Positions 1 to 11,560 of a stretch of 64,000 nucleotides of DNA are shown here, in pieces (positions within the stretch are counted from its first letter, which is position 1; each line of letters opens with the position of its first letter). Below the pieces are notes generated by a model, which was not told the DNA's origin, did no database searches, and was given only the letters and a program-made list of their open reading frames with translations. The translations under genes and the position numbers were made by a program. The stretch is from Sambucus nigra (lineage: Eukaryota > Streptophyta > Magnoliopsida > Dipsacales > Adoxaceae), in the NCBI GenBank assembly GCA_949130495.1, contig OX422208.1:394404561-394468560 (forward strand), read 5' to 3'.

Positions 1-429
1 CTAACACTATACATAAATTTGATACCCCCTCAAGATGTGTAACAACAAATCAACGGGACTAAGATACCCATAAGGCTGGGTTTGTTCCTTAGAACCTTCC
101 ACAGTACCAAAGACTTGGATCAAATGGGCCAGCCTCTGATAAAGCAAGGACCTAAGAGTCAGCACCTGTTAAAGCCTAGAAGTAGAGACCACCACCTCCT
201 GGAACATAAATGCTAAAAATAAAAAGAACAATCAGTGTAAAAATTGGAAATAAAGAAAATTCAAATATTCTAAAAGTAATATGAATCTTTTCTCCACAAT
301 GATGCATGCATCGCAATGGAAAATTGATTTACAATTGTTGTGGATGGAGGAACAGGAAAAACAACTAGTAAACCATGCAAGAATGTCTTTAAATTAGCAA
401 GAAAATAAGGGATAAACACCCTCTAGAGG
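1..429 (-). other. Possible 3' exon or downstream part of the decayed gene at 430-2455
   Basis: On the minus strand, about 10-215 reads open apart from one TAA, from a pyrimidine-rich stretch ending in TTTTTAG near 217. No known domain is recognised. The stretch could be the last exon of the neighbouring mobile-domain-like gene or chance. The remaining bases show nothing further. Confidence 0.2.
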
Positions 430-2455
430 CGTTCATCTCTTAGAGAAGAACCTTCCTTTAGGTCTCGCCTCGGGGATCCTCCCTGTAACTCCTTCACTCT
501 CGCCTCAATTTCTCAGGCTCTCTCTTCAGCCACCTAAATAATTACCTCAGTGACCTTGATGCGGGACTCTATCTTCATAATACGAATCTCAATCGCTCTC
601 TCCTCTTAGATCCTCTCATGATCTGATCCCTCAGCATGTGCCTGTGACAACATAGAGTCCACTTCCTCCTGAGTGCACCAAGCATTGGCATCCATCTATT
701 CCATACGAGGGATGGGAAATAATTCCCTACTCGCTTTAGAATCCATCTCCCGAGCTCTATCCCAAAATTTGTACACCTCTAGATAGGAGAGCTATCATGA
801 ATCTCCATGGAATGAGAACTCTCATTCTCCCACTGAAAGACTGAAAAATTAGTCCCTAAAGGGCTCATCCCCTTAGGCCCCAAGTGAAAGTCCACCCTAA
901 CTCCACCCTAATCCCCCATGGCTCCCCCTTGATCCTTGCCAAGCCAACCGATACATCCATAAACATACCCTTCACCCCAATATCAAAATTACCCTCAATC
1001 TCATCCTCTACAAATCATCATCCAAAATAACCATGGGCATTCCATCACCACCCCCGGCTGATATCCCAAGTATAGACCTGAAAGTTCCTTACCAAAAATG
1101 GACACCCAGAATCCCACCACCACCTCCTGCCCTCCATCCGGGGCCACCTTTCCCTTCACCCATCAATGTTATCTATTCTACAATCAAAATTGCCCCCAAG
1201 ACCTGATAATCTAAGCCCACTCTAATAAAATTATTAGTACAAACCCCTCTCTAAATGCCTGATGCTAATCTGTGATCAACCCCTCAGCATGCCTCATACG
1301 ATTAGGAGGGGGTATGGCACACGTATCAAAAACTTCCACATGTACTATCAGGTCACACGCTCTCCAAGATAAAGAAAATAGTCCCATAAGGATCCTTCAT
1401 AAGAAAACTTTGACGGGAAAATAACCAACCCACATCAGTCACCTCTAACACATCTTGGGTCAACTCCCAAGGCACCTATAAAAGAGGAGATGAAACACAA
1501 AAAATACATAAAAGGGAGAGGAAAAGGTGGAAAATGATATATACAATGAAAACTTACCCTATCTGCATCCATGTTCATCAAATACTCCTTCGTTTCCTCT
1601 CGTGACAAAAATGAACCCGCCACCAAGTTCCTCGACCTGTATTTTTTTATATGGGGTAAAATCTAATCCAGTAGTTCCACAATCCTAGGCCTCCCAACGG
1701 CCAAAGAAACATAAGTGAAAAAACACAATTGTCCAAATATAGCAAAATACAACATCAGTAATAAGGAGACAATGTCTAAGTATGACAAATAAAAGACGTA
1801 AAACAGACTAGTACATACCTCCCACTAATAAGAAAAATCATGTAAAGATATCAGTGGAAAACCTCAAAAAAGGGACATGGACTGCCAGCCCCATCCTCCC
1901 CCATGTATATCCTCGAATCTACAAAAAATCCATCAAAATCATAGCCACCATAGGTGAATTCCTCTTGATCCTATAGGTGCCAAAATTTCCCTTACATCCA
2001 TCAACAAAAGGCACGTTGTATACGCCTAGCTTCCATATATTCAAGCCTAGGTTTACCCACCTGCTCCAAATAAGTACTCATAACATTGCATTATTAAACT
2101 CTCCCCGAATAGGAGTGGGCACTATCCCTATAGTTATGCGTAATCCATCTACAGTAATAGTCAAAGTCCAATCCACCTCCAGATGCACCCATGTGAAGGG
2201 AGCCCAGTGAAGATGAAAAAGGTTCAAGGGAGTCACAATCATCTCCCTTACTAGCAGATGGATAGTATTGGTGGTATCCCACCAATGCTCCCCCATGGCA
2301 TCCATAATCATCTTACACCTCTGAAATTTCATTATGGGAAAAGTATCAAATAGTAGGTCGAATCCCATGTTGTATACAAAAGCATGCAAAAATCGAGGTG
2401 CCCTTATCCAGGCCCTCCCCATTAAGATGACAAACCCTAACCCTGGAATGGTCAA
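430..2455 (-). pseudogene. Decayed plant-mobile-domain-like gene with C-terminal coiled coil
   Basis: Not an intact gene. The longest open stretch (2078-2455, minus) contains WWDTTNTIHLLVREMIVTPL. This resembles the W-D/E-T-H-T-F-H-L-P-x-G-E-M-T-x-T-P block of the plant mobile domain (PMD) family, proteins of plant nuclear genomes and of some transposons. Going downstream on the minus strand, about 1560-1640 has an acceptor-like TACAG, an open segment ending MNMDADR, and a donor-like G/GTAAGT. At 450-690 a charged stretch rich in E, R, K, I and V (for example EERAIEIRIMKIESRI) looks like a coiled coil and has internal stops. PMD proteins often end in such a coil. Multiple stops and missing exons make it a pseudogene. 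The PMD call is moderate; the link between the blocks is inferred from order and strand. Confidence 0.42.
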
Positions 2456-2523
2456 CTACCTAAAAAGGACCCCACAAATATATACAAATTAATAACAAAA
2501 AAGTAAGAACATATCCATATCAA

Positions 2524-3206
2524 TGTTTTAATTATCATACGCTCACACTTAAACTATCTTTCGTTATTTATCATTAACTAAATAGATTAATCACTCGTGA
2601 GATAATATTAAACTCAACAGATCTTTTTCCCTCCTGGTGTTTTAATTCTCATGCATTCAAACTTTAATTATATTTCATTAGTTCCCGTTAACTAAAAAGA
2701 TTAATCAGTCATGAGATAATCCTAAACTCATTAGAGCTTTCTTCCTCTCAGTGTTTTATTTATCATACATTCACACTTAAATTATCTTTCATTAGTTCCT
2801 GTTAACTAAAAAGATCAATTAGTCGTGAGATAATACTAAACTCGTCGGAGCTTTGTCCCTTTTAACCTTTTAATTATCATATGTTCACACTTAACTATCT
2901 TTCGTAAGTTCCCGTTAACTAAAAATATTAATTAGTAGCGAGATAATCCTAAATTCATCGAAGCTTTCTACCTCTCAGTGTTTTAATTATAATACTTTCA
3001 CACTTAAATTGTCTTTCATTAATTATCGTTAACTAAAGATATTAATTGGTCGTGAGATAATCCTAGAACTCGTCAGATCTTTCTCCCTCTCAGTGTTTTG
3101 AGTATTGTACATTCATATGTAAAATATCTTTCGTTCGTTCCCGTTAAATAAAAAGATTAATCAGTCATTAGATAATCCTGAAACCCCTCGTAGATCTCTC
3201 TCATTT
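2524..3206. repeat. Tandem repeat, six diverged 114-bp units
   Basis: Units start near 2524, 2638, 2752, 2866, 2979 and 3094, giving periods of 114, 114, 114, 113 and 115 bases, with a partial seventh start near 3202. Each unit runs TGTTTTAATTATCATAC, TTCACACTTAAA, ATCTTTCATTAGTTCCCG, TTAACTAAAAAGATTAAT, then GTGAGATAATCCTAAACTC. Units differ by roughly 10-20% by eye, so the array is old. No coding frame crosses it. The unit length is in the minisatellite/satellite range. Confidence 0.9.
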
Positions 3207-4025
<819 letters not shown>

Positions 4026-5137
4026 TATACTGTAATACCCCGTATTTTTATACTATATTAATTTGGGAATTTATTAAATTTAATATGAGTTAATTATTTA
4101 ATAAAATCCGAAAATTAATTATGTTATAATTATTAACGTGACGAGAGTTAGTAATTTTGGAAAAATTGTTGAATATTACTAATGAGCAAAGTAATATGTA
4201 ATATTGGTTATATTGAATGTCACGAGTGAATAAAATGACAACTTTGGAAATTTGAGTCGGGACGCGCCCGTGTCGCGTCGGGACTAAATATTGATAAATA
4301 AAAGTGAATATTTTATAAATCGTTCGTATGGTCGTTTTGAGTGCGCCAACGCATCCGGAAGGGTCGAGATAGTCAGAAAAGTGTACCCGGGGGTTTAGTT
4401 TGGGTCTCGGGGCATTTTTTGGCCTAATTGGTACCCCGGGAGGGCGTTTTGGACATTTCACCTTTCTGGGTAATTAAACCCACGAAAATCAGTAATCTAT
4501 ATCAGCCATTTAGGTTAGTCAGCTAGGGTTAGAAAACTCAAACACAAGAACAGCCATAGGAGAGGAAGGAGAGAGCTCTCAAGGCAAATTCAAGGCCCTA
4601 AAGTCATCCGTTTGCACTGCCACCACCACCAACGCGTAGATCGCGCAACGGGCTACGCAACCACACCAAAATCATCTGCAAATCAGAACACCAAAAATCT
4701 CAGGCAAGTTTTTATCTTGCTTATTTCGTTGGTGCATCCTTCATATTAGTTTAGGAATGATTAGGGATGAATTACATTGAACAAAACCTAAATTGTGATA
4801 GGAATTTGCATGTAGTGATGACATAAACCTTATTCTGGAAATTATTGGTGATGTAGAAGAATAATCCACGAAATTTTAATGTTGTATTAGAAGGAAATTT
4901 TGGGAAAAATATATTAGAATAATGATTAAGAAATTTCTAGGGTTCTTGATAATTGTATAGATCTTGGGCTGTTAATCCATGATTAAATGACTGAAATCCA
5001 CATGCTTTACGTTGAAAATACCTAATATGATGATATAAGGTTAGTAGTATCAATTCTGGGACGATTGGGATTAGAAAATATGGAAATTGTTGAAGTTAAG
5101 AGATGAAACCCGTAACTGCAGAATTTCAGTTTTCGCA

Positions 5138-5222
5138 GACCTGCTTGATCGATCGATCGAACCCAGAGCTTCGATCGATTGAAGGTTCGATCGATCGAGC
5201 CCTAGACCTCGATCGATAGACC
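5138..5222. promoter_or_regulatory. Cluster of GATCGATCGATC-type palindromic phrases, 5' LTR copy
   Basis: Four phrases built on the self-complementary core ATCGAT (GATCGATCGATCGA, TCGATCGATTGA, TCGATCGATCGA, TCGATCGATAGA) are separated by about 10-base spacers. The 3' LTR copy (12677-12717) has only two, so copy number changed between LTRs of one element. It lies about 640 bp after the TATA-like site, in transcribed DNA. Confidence 0.7.
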
Positions 5223-6331
5223 CCTCCTGGCAGACTCCTATTTCCCTTTTTAAATGAGTTAAATTCAATTTATCGTGAAATAATTTTTGGACATCCTTAA
5301 TAAAGTGTTTTGAGAGATAGGGAAGATCATTAGGACATATGAATAATTTTGGGACTTTTAATATGAGACGAGAATTGTAATTTTTGGGGATAATTACTTA
5401 AGGGTCGATGAATTTATGTATTAAAGGGGGAGATACATAAGAGGGTTACGTTGGAACATGAAAAGGACACCTACTGAATTTTATACTTGGGAAGATAGAG
5501 TCCATGTGAGTTACGTAATAAGATAGAAGAATCCTTCGAATTAAGGTTAGAGACGAACCCTTATACGCGATACCAATAATGTGAAAATAAGGATAAATGT
5601 CGTAACTATGGGATTTGAGATATACCTAATATTGTTATGGTAATATTAGTATAGTTATATGATTGTGTATGCATATACTATTTATGTGTGAAAATCATGC
5701 CCACGCTACTTACTATCCCTGAGGTTACCGCGCTGGGACAGTCTTATCTCGATGGGACCTTTATGGGGGATATTGACTTGTACCCTATAAGATAGATATC
5801 CTTGGTACAGGCTATCACTGTGATAGTTCAGACGGTTCTAAGAGACGCAGGCATGTGCCATCCTCTTAGAGACTTGGAATCTATACTTCGCCTCAATATT
5901 GTTTGTGTATGTATGTTAATACAATTCGAGAGTGATTCCGAATGTATTCTCCTTAATATGAGTGATATGGGGCTTTGGATAGTAGAGTATGCCCGCACCA
6001 TAGTTTATTTGGGGTGCTGTTATAATATATATATTATACGAGTAGTTCATATATATATATGAAATTCTGAAATTTGGAACTACCTACTGTGAATTGATAT
6101 GTAGGACATGGTTGATGACTCAAATTGTAAATACTTGTTTTGATAAAGTATAATATGACACTGGAAAACTTTATTGACTAATAAAGTTAAAATGAGAGCT
6201 TTGGTTATTAATTGAAATATTCTTTTCAAACAATTGTATCGTTAAATTTTGAATCCTGCGAATAACCTAAGATAAGCTAAATCATTGGGGAAAGATAGCG
6301 TGATATATGATGAGATAAACCATTAGGAGGG

Positions 6332-6394
6332 TTAGTGCGATAGGAGTGCACATTAGAAGAGAGGTGAGAATTTCTCAAGAGAGTGTCGCACTAA
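6332..6394 (+). promoter_or_regulatory. Stem-loop in the Tekay-like LTR
   Basis: TTAGTGCGA (6332-6340) is exactly complementary to TCGCACTAA (6386-6394). Inside the loop TGAGAATTTCTCA (6365-6377) forms a second perfect small hairpin. The 3' LTR copy has TTGCACTAA, a G-U-tolerated change. Function unknown. Confidence 0.5.
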
Positions 6395-7076
6395 TATGTT
6401 GTTGCATTGGCCTATATCAATTTAAATACTTGCTAAACAATTTTTAAATCATATACACTATCGGACTCTGACCCGTTTCTCTCTCTCTCTCTCTCTCTCT
6501 TGTATATATATGTATGTACTACAGGTGCCCATCCACAGGGGCATCTTGCTTAGGATCCCTTGGAAGGAACGTGTTGCAGCTTAGGTGGGAGTTTCAGGCC
6601 ACTTGCTTAGACGATTTCACTTACTTGATTATACTCCTATGATTCTCAGTTATTGGGGCATGTGTCGCCCTTTCCACTATTTATCTGTTCTGTTGGGACA
6701 TTTGTATTTCAGTTATTTCCAGTGCTGTTACTTTGGGATTTATTCAGCATGTATGTTTTACATTTAGTTTTAAATGTTGGGATTTTGGATGTTGAATGTT
6801 TAAAGTAATTGGATTATGTTCCAGGATAATTGTTGTATGATTCTTACTTATTGAGAATGTGGTTAATAATTAAATAAATAAGTTTTTCTTTAAAAATAAA
6901 ATTTGGTTAGAAAGGTTAAAAAAATGGTTTTGACACTTAGCTTAATTAATTAGGGTGTTAATTTGGAAAAGTTTATTTTTACGACACTGATGCTAAGAAT
7001 GAACCAACTGTTCACCTTGATTTTAATTTAATAAAGGAGTGATCGCCCAGTATTTAATTAGGCGGGGTGTCACAGG

Positions 7077-7088
7077 TGGTATCAGAGC
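7077..7088 (+). promoter_or_regulatory. Primer-binding site for initiator tRNA-Met
   Basis: TGGTATCAGAGC lies two bases after the 5' LTR, the standard minus-strand primer site of plant gypsy and copia elements. It starts first-strand cDNA synthesis from tRNA-iMet. Confidence 0.95.
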
Positions 7089-7266
7089 ATCAGGTTCTAG
7101 TGTCCTTTAGGATCTGTGCGGCTTATTATGCTTTCAGCGTTGCTTTCTTTGATATAGAGCCCTAAATATTAGGATTGTTGTGTTCATCTCTATACATTGG
7201 GAATTCGTGCTTCTGCGATTTGTTTATTTGAATGATGAACTCATCCAAATTTATTTAAATTTTCAG

Positions 7267-8170
7267 ATGGACCGTCAAGAAGAACTAGCTAGAACGGTTA
7301 AGGGAGTCAACGAGCAAGATCGACTCACACCTCAGGTATCCCCAGAGAAAATATCAACCGCCGAGTTAGCAGGTATCGTAGCACAAGCAGTTACCACTGC
7401 GGTCTTACAGTATCAAGAACGCAACACACAGCTCATGGGGGGAAAACGATCCAGAGAGTACAATTAGTCTGTCATGACTGGAAATAACAAGTGTGTGAAG
7501 ACACAAAAAGCGCAACAACAAGCTCTTCAGGCCCATAAAAGCCACGAGGGTAACAAATCGTGCGGGGAAACCCAAAAGCGTCAGGGTCAACAAAGCTAAG
7601 GTCCCAGTGAAGTCACAAAGAGGTGTTTCAGTTGTGGAATGGACGATCACAAACGTAAATCTTGTCCGAATCAGACTGGGGATAAACTATAAATGGACTA
7701 GCGGAAAATTTTGAAACTTTGCTATAAATGTGTACAACCGGGTCACAAGTGGATGGATTGTCCTCACCCTGACATAGTTTTTCCGTAAATTTCCCCTCAA
7801 GGCCAGCAAGACCAAGGAAAAAGTGAATCTAGTCAACAACGTGGTAAAGTGAAGCAGTTTCGAAAGAGGAATAAAGTTCCAAGTCAGCAAGGCCGACACT
7901 GACAGCAGCAGGGTCGGAGGGGGTGTAACTTCAGAGGCCGATGTTTTGGGTGTAGTAAGTACGGCCATAGGCGCCAAGATTGTCCGGAGGGAGATAGGGC
8001 CCCACAACAGCAGGGTGCCCATAATGATCCACAGGGGCCACTTTTTCCAGTCGCTCTCCCAGCACCAGCTCAGGTACCAGCCCTACCAACCTTTCCAGTA
8101 GCTCCAGTGCAGCAGGGGTAGTTACAGTACAAACATAACTATAATGTCCACCAGGCAGCCGCCCCACAGG
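7267..8170 (+). pseudogene. gag: gag (nucleocapsid part) of the Tekay-like element, with three CCHC zinc knuckles
   Basis: Gag packages the element RNA. The start at 7267 (MDRQEELART) is followed by a short open stretch to a TAG at 7465-7467; the same frame continues with more stops. Three CX2CX4HX4C zinc knuckles lie in one frame: CFSCGMDDHKRKSC (about 7624), CYKCVQPGHKWMDC (about 7720) and CFGCSKYGHRRQDC (about 7942). The capsid-type retrotrans_gag domain expected between start and knuckles is missing: only about 120 codons separate them, against several hundred normally. The protein is therefore deleted as well as interrupted. Glutamine- and proline-rich linkers separate the knuckles. Confidence 0.8.
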
Positions 8171-8189
8171 CACCACCCGCGATTTGGGG

Positions 8190-10021
8190 TATGTTTTCTT
8201 TCCATGAAACATTGGGTCGAATTTTGTTTTGTTATTGGGGCAACGCACTGTTTTATAGCTACATATTATGCAAAGACCTTAGGGTTATTAACCATAGTAG
8301 AGAGCACTGCAATGTAGGTAGACTCACCACTAGGGAATGGTTCGCTTATCTTCTTTATATGCCGAGGAGTGGGGGTAGAGATTGATAGTTTGGTATTACC
8401 TGCAGACATATTAGTCTTAGATATGCATGAGCATGATGATATTATCGGTATGGATTGGCTCGCAGCTTATAGAGCCATGATTGATTTCTTCGGTGGAAGC
8501 ATTATTTTTGCCATTCCGGGGCAAGAGATGTTTGTAGTGGCGATGCCTCGCCCAGAGGGAGGTTCGATCGCTCATTTGTATTATATAGAGGAGGATACCT
8601 CTAAGGAGGTTATGATTCTGATAGACTCGATCCCAGTTGTTCGTGAGTATTCCGATGTGTTTCAGGAAATACCAGACCTACCCCCCAGTCGAGAGATAGA
8701 CTTTGTTATAGATTTATTTCCAGATACTAGACCTATAGCACGCGCTCCGTACCGTATGGCTCCGGTGGAGATGCGAGAGTTACGAGATCAGATAGAGCAG
8801 CTGTTAGGTCAGGTCTTCATTCGCAGGAGTACCTCACCTTGGGGCGCTCCAGCTCTATTTGTGAAGAAGAGAGATGGTTCACTGAGGTTATGTGTGGACT
8901 ACCGGGAGTTGAACAAGGTCACGATACGGAATAAGTATCTGTTACCTTGAATCGATGATCTTTTCGACCAGTTGAGGGGAGCAACTTTATTTTCGAAGAT
9001 AGATCTGAGGTCGGGGTACCATCAGCTACGTATTAGAGAGCAGGATGTTTCAAAGACTGCCTTCTTGACGAGATATGGGTTTTACGAGTTCAGAGTGATG
9101 CCATTTGGTCTCACAAATGCTCCAGCCGTATTCATGGCCTTAATGAACCGAGTATTCAGAGAGTTCTTGGATCAGTTTTTCATCGTCTTTATAGATGACA
9201 TTTTGATATATTCACACTCCGAGGAGGAGCACGCCGAGCATTTGAGGCAGGTTCTTCAGACTCTACGAGAGCATCAGTTGTATGCTAAGTACGAGAAGTG
9301 TGGATTCTGGTTGCGAGAAGTACAGTTCTTGGGCCATGTTGTTTCTGAGCAGGGGATAACAGTTGACCCGAGTAAAGTGTCAGCGGTGAGGGAATGGGGA
9401 CAGCCCACGACACCGACGGAAGTGCGTAGTTTCTTGGGGTTAGCCGGATAATACAGGAGATTAATTCGGGGATTCTCCAAAATAGCTGGTCCATTGATGG
9501 ACCTGACTCGCAAAGGGGTACCATATGTTTGGGATGACGCTTGTCAGTTGGATTTCGACGAGCTGAAAGACAAACTTACTTCAGCTCCAGTCCTTGCTTT
9601 ACCAAAGTCGGGTGTGGAGTAACTGGTTTACACCGATGCCTCGTTACAGGGACTTGGGGGAGTACTTCAGCAGGAGGAGAAGGCTATAGATTTTGCCTCC
9701 CGCAAGCTTAAGCCGCATGAGAAGAATTACCCCACCCACGACCTGGAGTTAGCAGCGGTCGTTTTTGCATTGAGGATATGGAGGCACTACTTATTGGGGG
9801 AGAAGTTCCGTTTGTTCACAGACCACAAGTCACTGCAGTACCTATTCACTCAGCGAGATCTGAATATGCGACAGCGCAGATGGTTAGAGTTTGTGAAGGA
9901 CTATCAGTTCGACATACAGTATCATCCGGGGAAGGCCAACGTAGTTGCTGAGGCATTGAGCCATAGACCGGTAGACGAAGTAGTGAACGTCTGGAAAGCA
10001 AAGGGGAAGGAGTTAGGCCAC
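8190..10021 (+). pseudogene. pol: Protease remnant, reverse transcriptase and RNase H of the Tekay-like pol
   Basis: The protease is ruined: the region near 8215-8265 aligns with the expected D-S/T-G-A block but reads CYWGNALF, so the catalytic Asp is not visible. Its distal part ([19 protein letters not shown], about 8430) is clear. Reverse transcriptase follows, with [34 protein letters not shown], the core [31 protein letters not shown] and the catalytic FIDDILIYS. Then RNase H with [24 protein letters not shown] and [10 protein letters not shown]. One frame (8369, 8972 and 9770 are in phase) is broken by TGA at 8948, where an Arg codon is expected (CGA to TGA), TAA at 9449 and TAA at 9620. 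A shift to another frame precedes the integrase part at 10054. Confidence 0.92.
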
Positions 10022-10053
10022 TAGGACGCAGTAGTCGTTCCTTCATATCTGTT

Positions 10054-11550
10054 ATGACAGTCACTCCCGAGATTGTTATAAAGGTGATACAGGCACAGAC
10101 CACAGACCCATTTTGCCAGGAGCAGATTGTACGACTTTTAGCCGTGGGTGCTGAGTCCTATTCTGTTAGTTCTGATGGGGGTTTGAGGATTAATGGGAGG
10201 TTAGTGGTTCCAGAAGGGGCAGAATTGCGTCACGCAGTGATGACCCAATCTCACGGGTCCCGATTTGCGGTACATCCTGGAGGAGATAAGATGTACCAGG
10301 ATATGAGGAGGCAATACTGGTGGAGTGGGATGAAGAAAGACATTGATGAGTTCGTGTCCAAGAGTTCTACCTGCCATCGGGTGAAGGTGGACCATCAGAA
10401 ACCGTCAGGATTGCTTCAGCCATTGGAAGTACCCGCGTGGAAGTGGGAGAGTATTTCCATGGATTTTATTATAGGGTTGCCTACATCACAGCGGGGCCAC
10501 GATTCTATCTGGGTGATTGTAGACCGTTTGACCAAGGTGGCTCATTTTTTGCCGGTGCGGACAGACTATGCCACGGGTCAGTATGCTCAGTTGTTCATTG
10601 CTGAGGTTATCCGATTACATGGGGTGCCCCTGAATATTATGCCAGATAGAGATAAGATTTTCGTGTCACGTTTCTGGGAAAGCTTTCAGGAGGCTATGGG
10701 TACTGAGTTGAGGTTGAGTTCAGCTTATCACCTACAGACAGATGGACAGACAGAGCGTACTAATGAGATGTTAGAGGATATGCTACGCATGTGTGTTCTT
10801 GATTTTGGAGGAGGTTGGGAGCCACATCTTCCACTGGTAGAGTTTGCTTATAATAACTCTTATCAGTTTACGATTGGTATGGCTCCATTTGAGGCTTTGT
10901 ATGGCAGGACTTATCATTCTCCAACTTGTTGGCTCGAGGTGGGGGATAACAAGTTGTTGGGACCAGAGGTGATTCAGGAAACCTCCGCGAGGATTGAGAT
11001 GATCAGGAGTCGCATTCGAGTAGCCCAGGAGAGGCAGAAGAGCTACGCCGATGTGAAACGGTTCTTCCGAGAGTTTAATGTGGGGGACCAAGTGTTACTG
11101 CGTGTATCTCCTATGAAAGGAGTGATGAGGTTCGGGAAGAAAGGGAAATTGGCCCCGAGGTACGTGGGACCATTTCCCATCATCGAGAGGATTGGTCCGG
11201 TAGCATACAGATTGGGACTACCAGAGCATTTACATCGCATTCACGATGTATTCCACATCGCGTCGTTGAGACGGTATCTTCGAGATGATATGGCCCATAC
11301 TCACATTGCGATAGATCGGATAGACTTACAGCCTGACAGCTCTTACGAGGAGAGATCGGTGGCTATCCTAGACTATAGTGAGAGGAGATTGAGGTCGAAG
11401 ATAGTTCCACTTGTGCGAGTCCAGTGGGAGCAACATAATATGGAGGAATCCACTTGGGAGCGCGATGCCGATATGCGCGAGAGATATCCAGATTTGTTCT
11501 TACCAGGTATGCCTTGTTTTCCGAATTTCGGGACTAAATTCCGTTATTAG
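10054..11550 (+). CDS. pol: Integrase with C-terminal chromodomain-like tail, Tekay-like pol (498 codons open)
   Basis: Integrase inserts the cDNA into host DNA. The zinc-binding part has H-x-H (MTQSHGSRFAVHPG) and DMRRQYWWSGMKKDI, but the usual C-x2-C reads SSTC, so one metal-binding Cys is lost. The catalytic core keeps all three acidic residues: Asp in SMDFIIGLP, Asp in MPDRDKIFVSRFW and Glu in TDGQTERTNEMLEDML. Then come the GPF module (LAPRYVGPFPIIERIGPVAY) and a tail with VRVQWEQHNMEESTWERDADMRERYPDLF-like order (residues about 455-485), typical of Tekay/Del chromoviruses. It is open to the TAG at 11548 but out of frame with upstream pol. The ATG at 10054 is only the first in this frame, not a true start, so this is a surviving fragment of a broken polyprotein. 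Confidence 0.9.
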   Translation: MTVTPEIVIKVIQAQTTDPFCQEQIVRLLAVGAESYSVSSDGGLRINGRLVVPEGAELRHAVMTQSHGSRFAVHPGGDKMYQDMRRQYWWSGMKKDIDEFVSKSSTCHRVKVDHQKPSGLLQPLEVPAWKWESISMDFIIGLPTSQRGHDSIWVIVDRLTKVAHFLPVRTDYATGQYAQLFIAEVIRLHGVPLNIMPDRDKIFVSRFWESFQEAMGTELRLSSAYHLQTDGQTERTNEMLEDMLRMCVLDFGGGWEPHLPLVEFAYNNSYQFTIGMAPFEALYGRTYHSPTCWLEVGDNKLLGPEVIQETSARIEMIRSRIRVAQERQKSYADVKRFFREFNVGDQVLLRVSPMKGVMRFGKKGKLAPRYVGPFPIIERIGPVAYRLGLPEHLHRIHDVFHIASLRRYLRDDMAHTHIAIDRIDLQPDSSYEERSVAILDYSERRLRSKIVPLVRVQWEQHNMEESTWERDADMRERYPDLFLPGMPCFPNFGTKFRY

Positions 11551-11560
11551 GGGGGAAGTA
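11549..11560 (+). promoter_or_regulatory. Polypurine tract of the Tekay-like element
   Basis: AGGGGGGAAGTA lies directly before the 3' LTR. It primes plus-strand DNA synthesis. It is nearly the same as the LARD tract at 24226-24238. Confidence 0.9.

Larger units (their letters stand above)
4704..6534 (+). other. Putative GC-AG leader intron inside the Tekay-like LTR
   Basis: CAG/GCAAGT at the left matches the strong GC-donor consensus. The right end TACAG at 6530-6534 follows a long CT tract, as expected of a 3' splice site. The copy in the 3' LTR is 12235-14036. The LARD LTRs have the same arrangement with nearly the same length. The donor also forms a small hairpin (GCAAG, seven-base loop, CTTGC), so an RNA-structure role is an alternative. 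Splicing itself is inferred. Confidence 0.35.
4031..7074 (+). repeat. 5' LTR of the Tekay-like element
   Basis: It pairs along its length with 11561-14586. Boundaries are TG...CA next to the TATAC duplication on the left and two bases before the primer site on the right. A weak TATA-like CTATATCA lies at 4497-4504. It contains a palindromic phrase cluster (5138-5222), a hairpin (6332-6394) and a CT tract (6479-6500). Main differences from the 3' LTR are one extra phrase of about 40 bp and a shorter CT tract. Confidence 0.95.

Noticed and set aside
5802..6062. Small frame repeated at 13295-13678
   Set aside because: It is duplicated only because it lies in the two LTRs of one element; no family resemblance and no codon signal.
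7077..7088. A tRNA gene at the primer sites
   Set aside because: Only the 12-18 bases complementary to the tRNA 3' end are present; no arms or promoter boxes.
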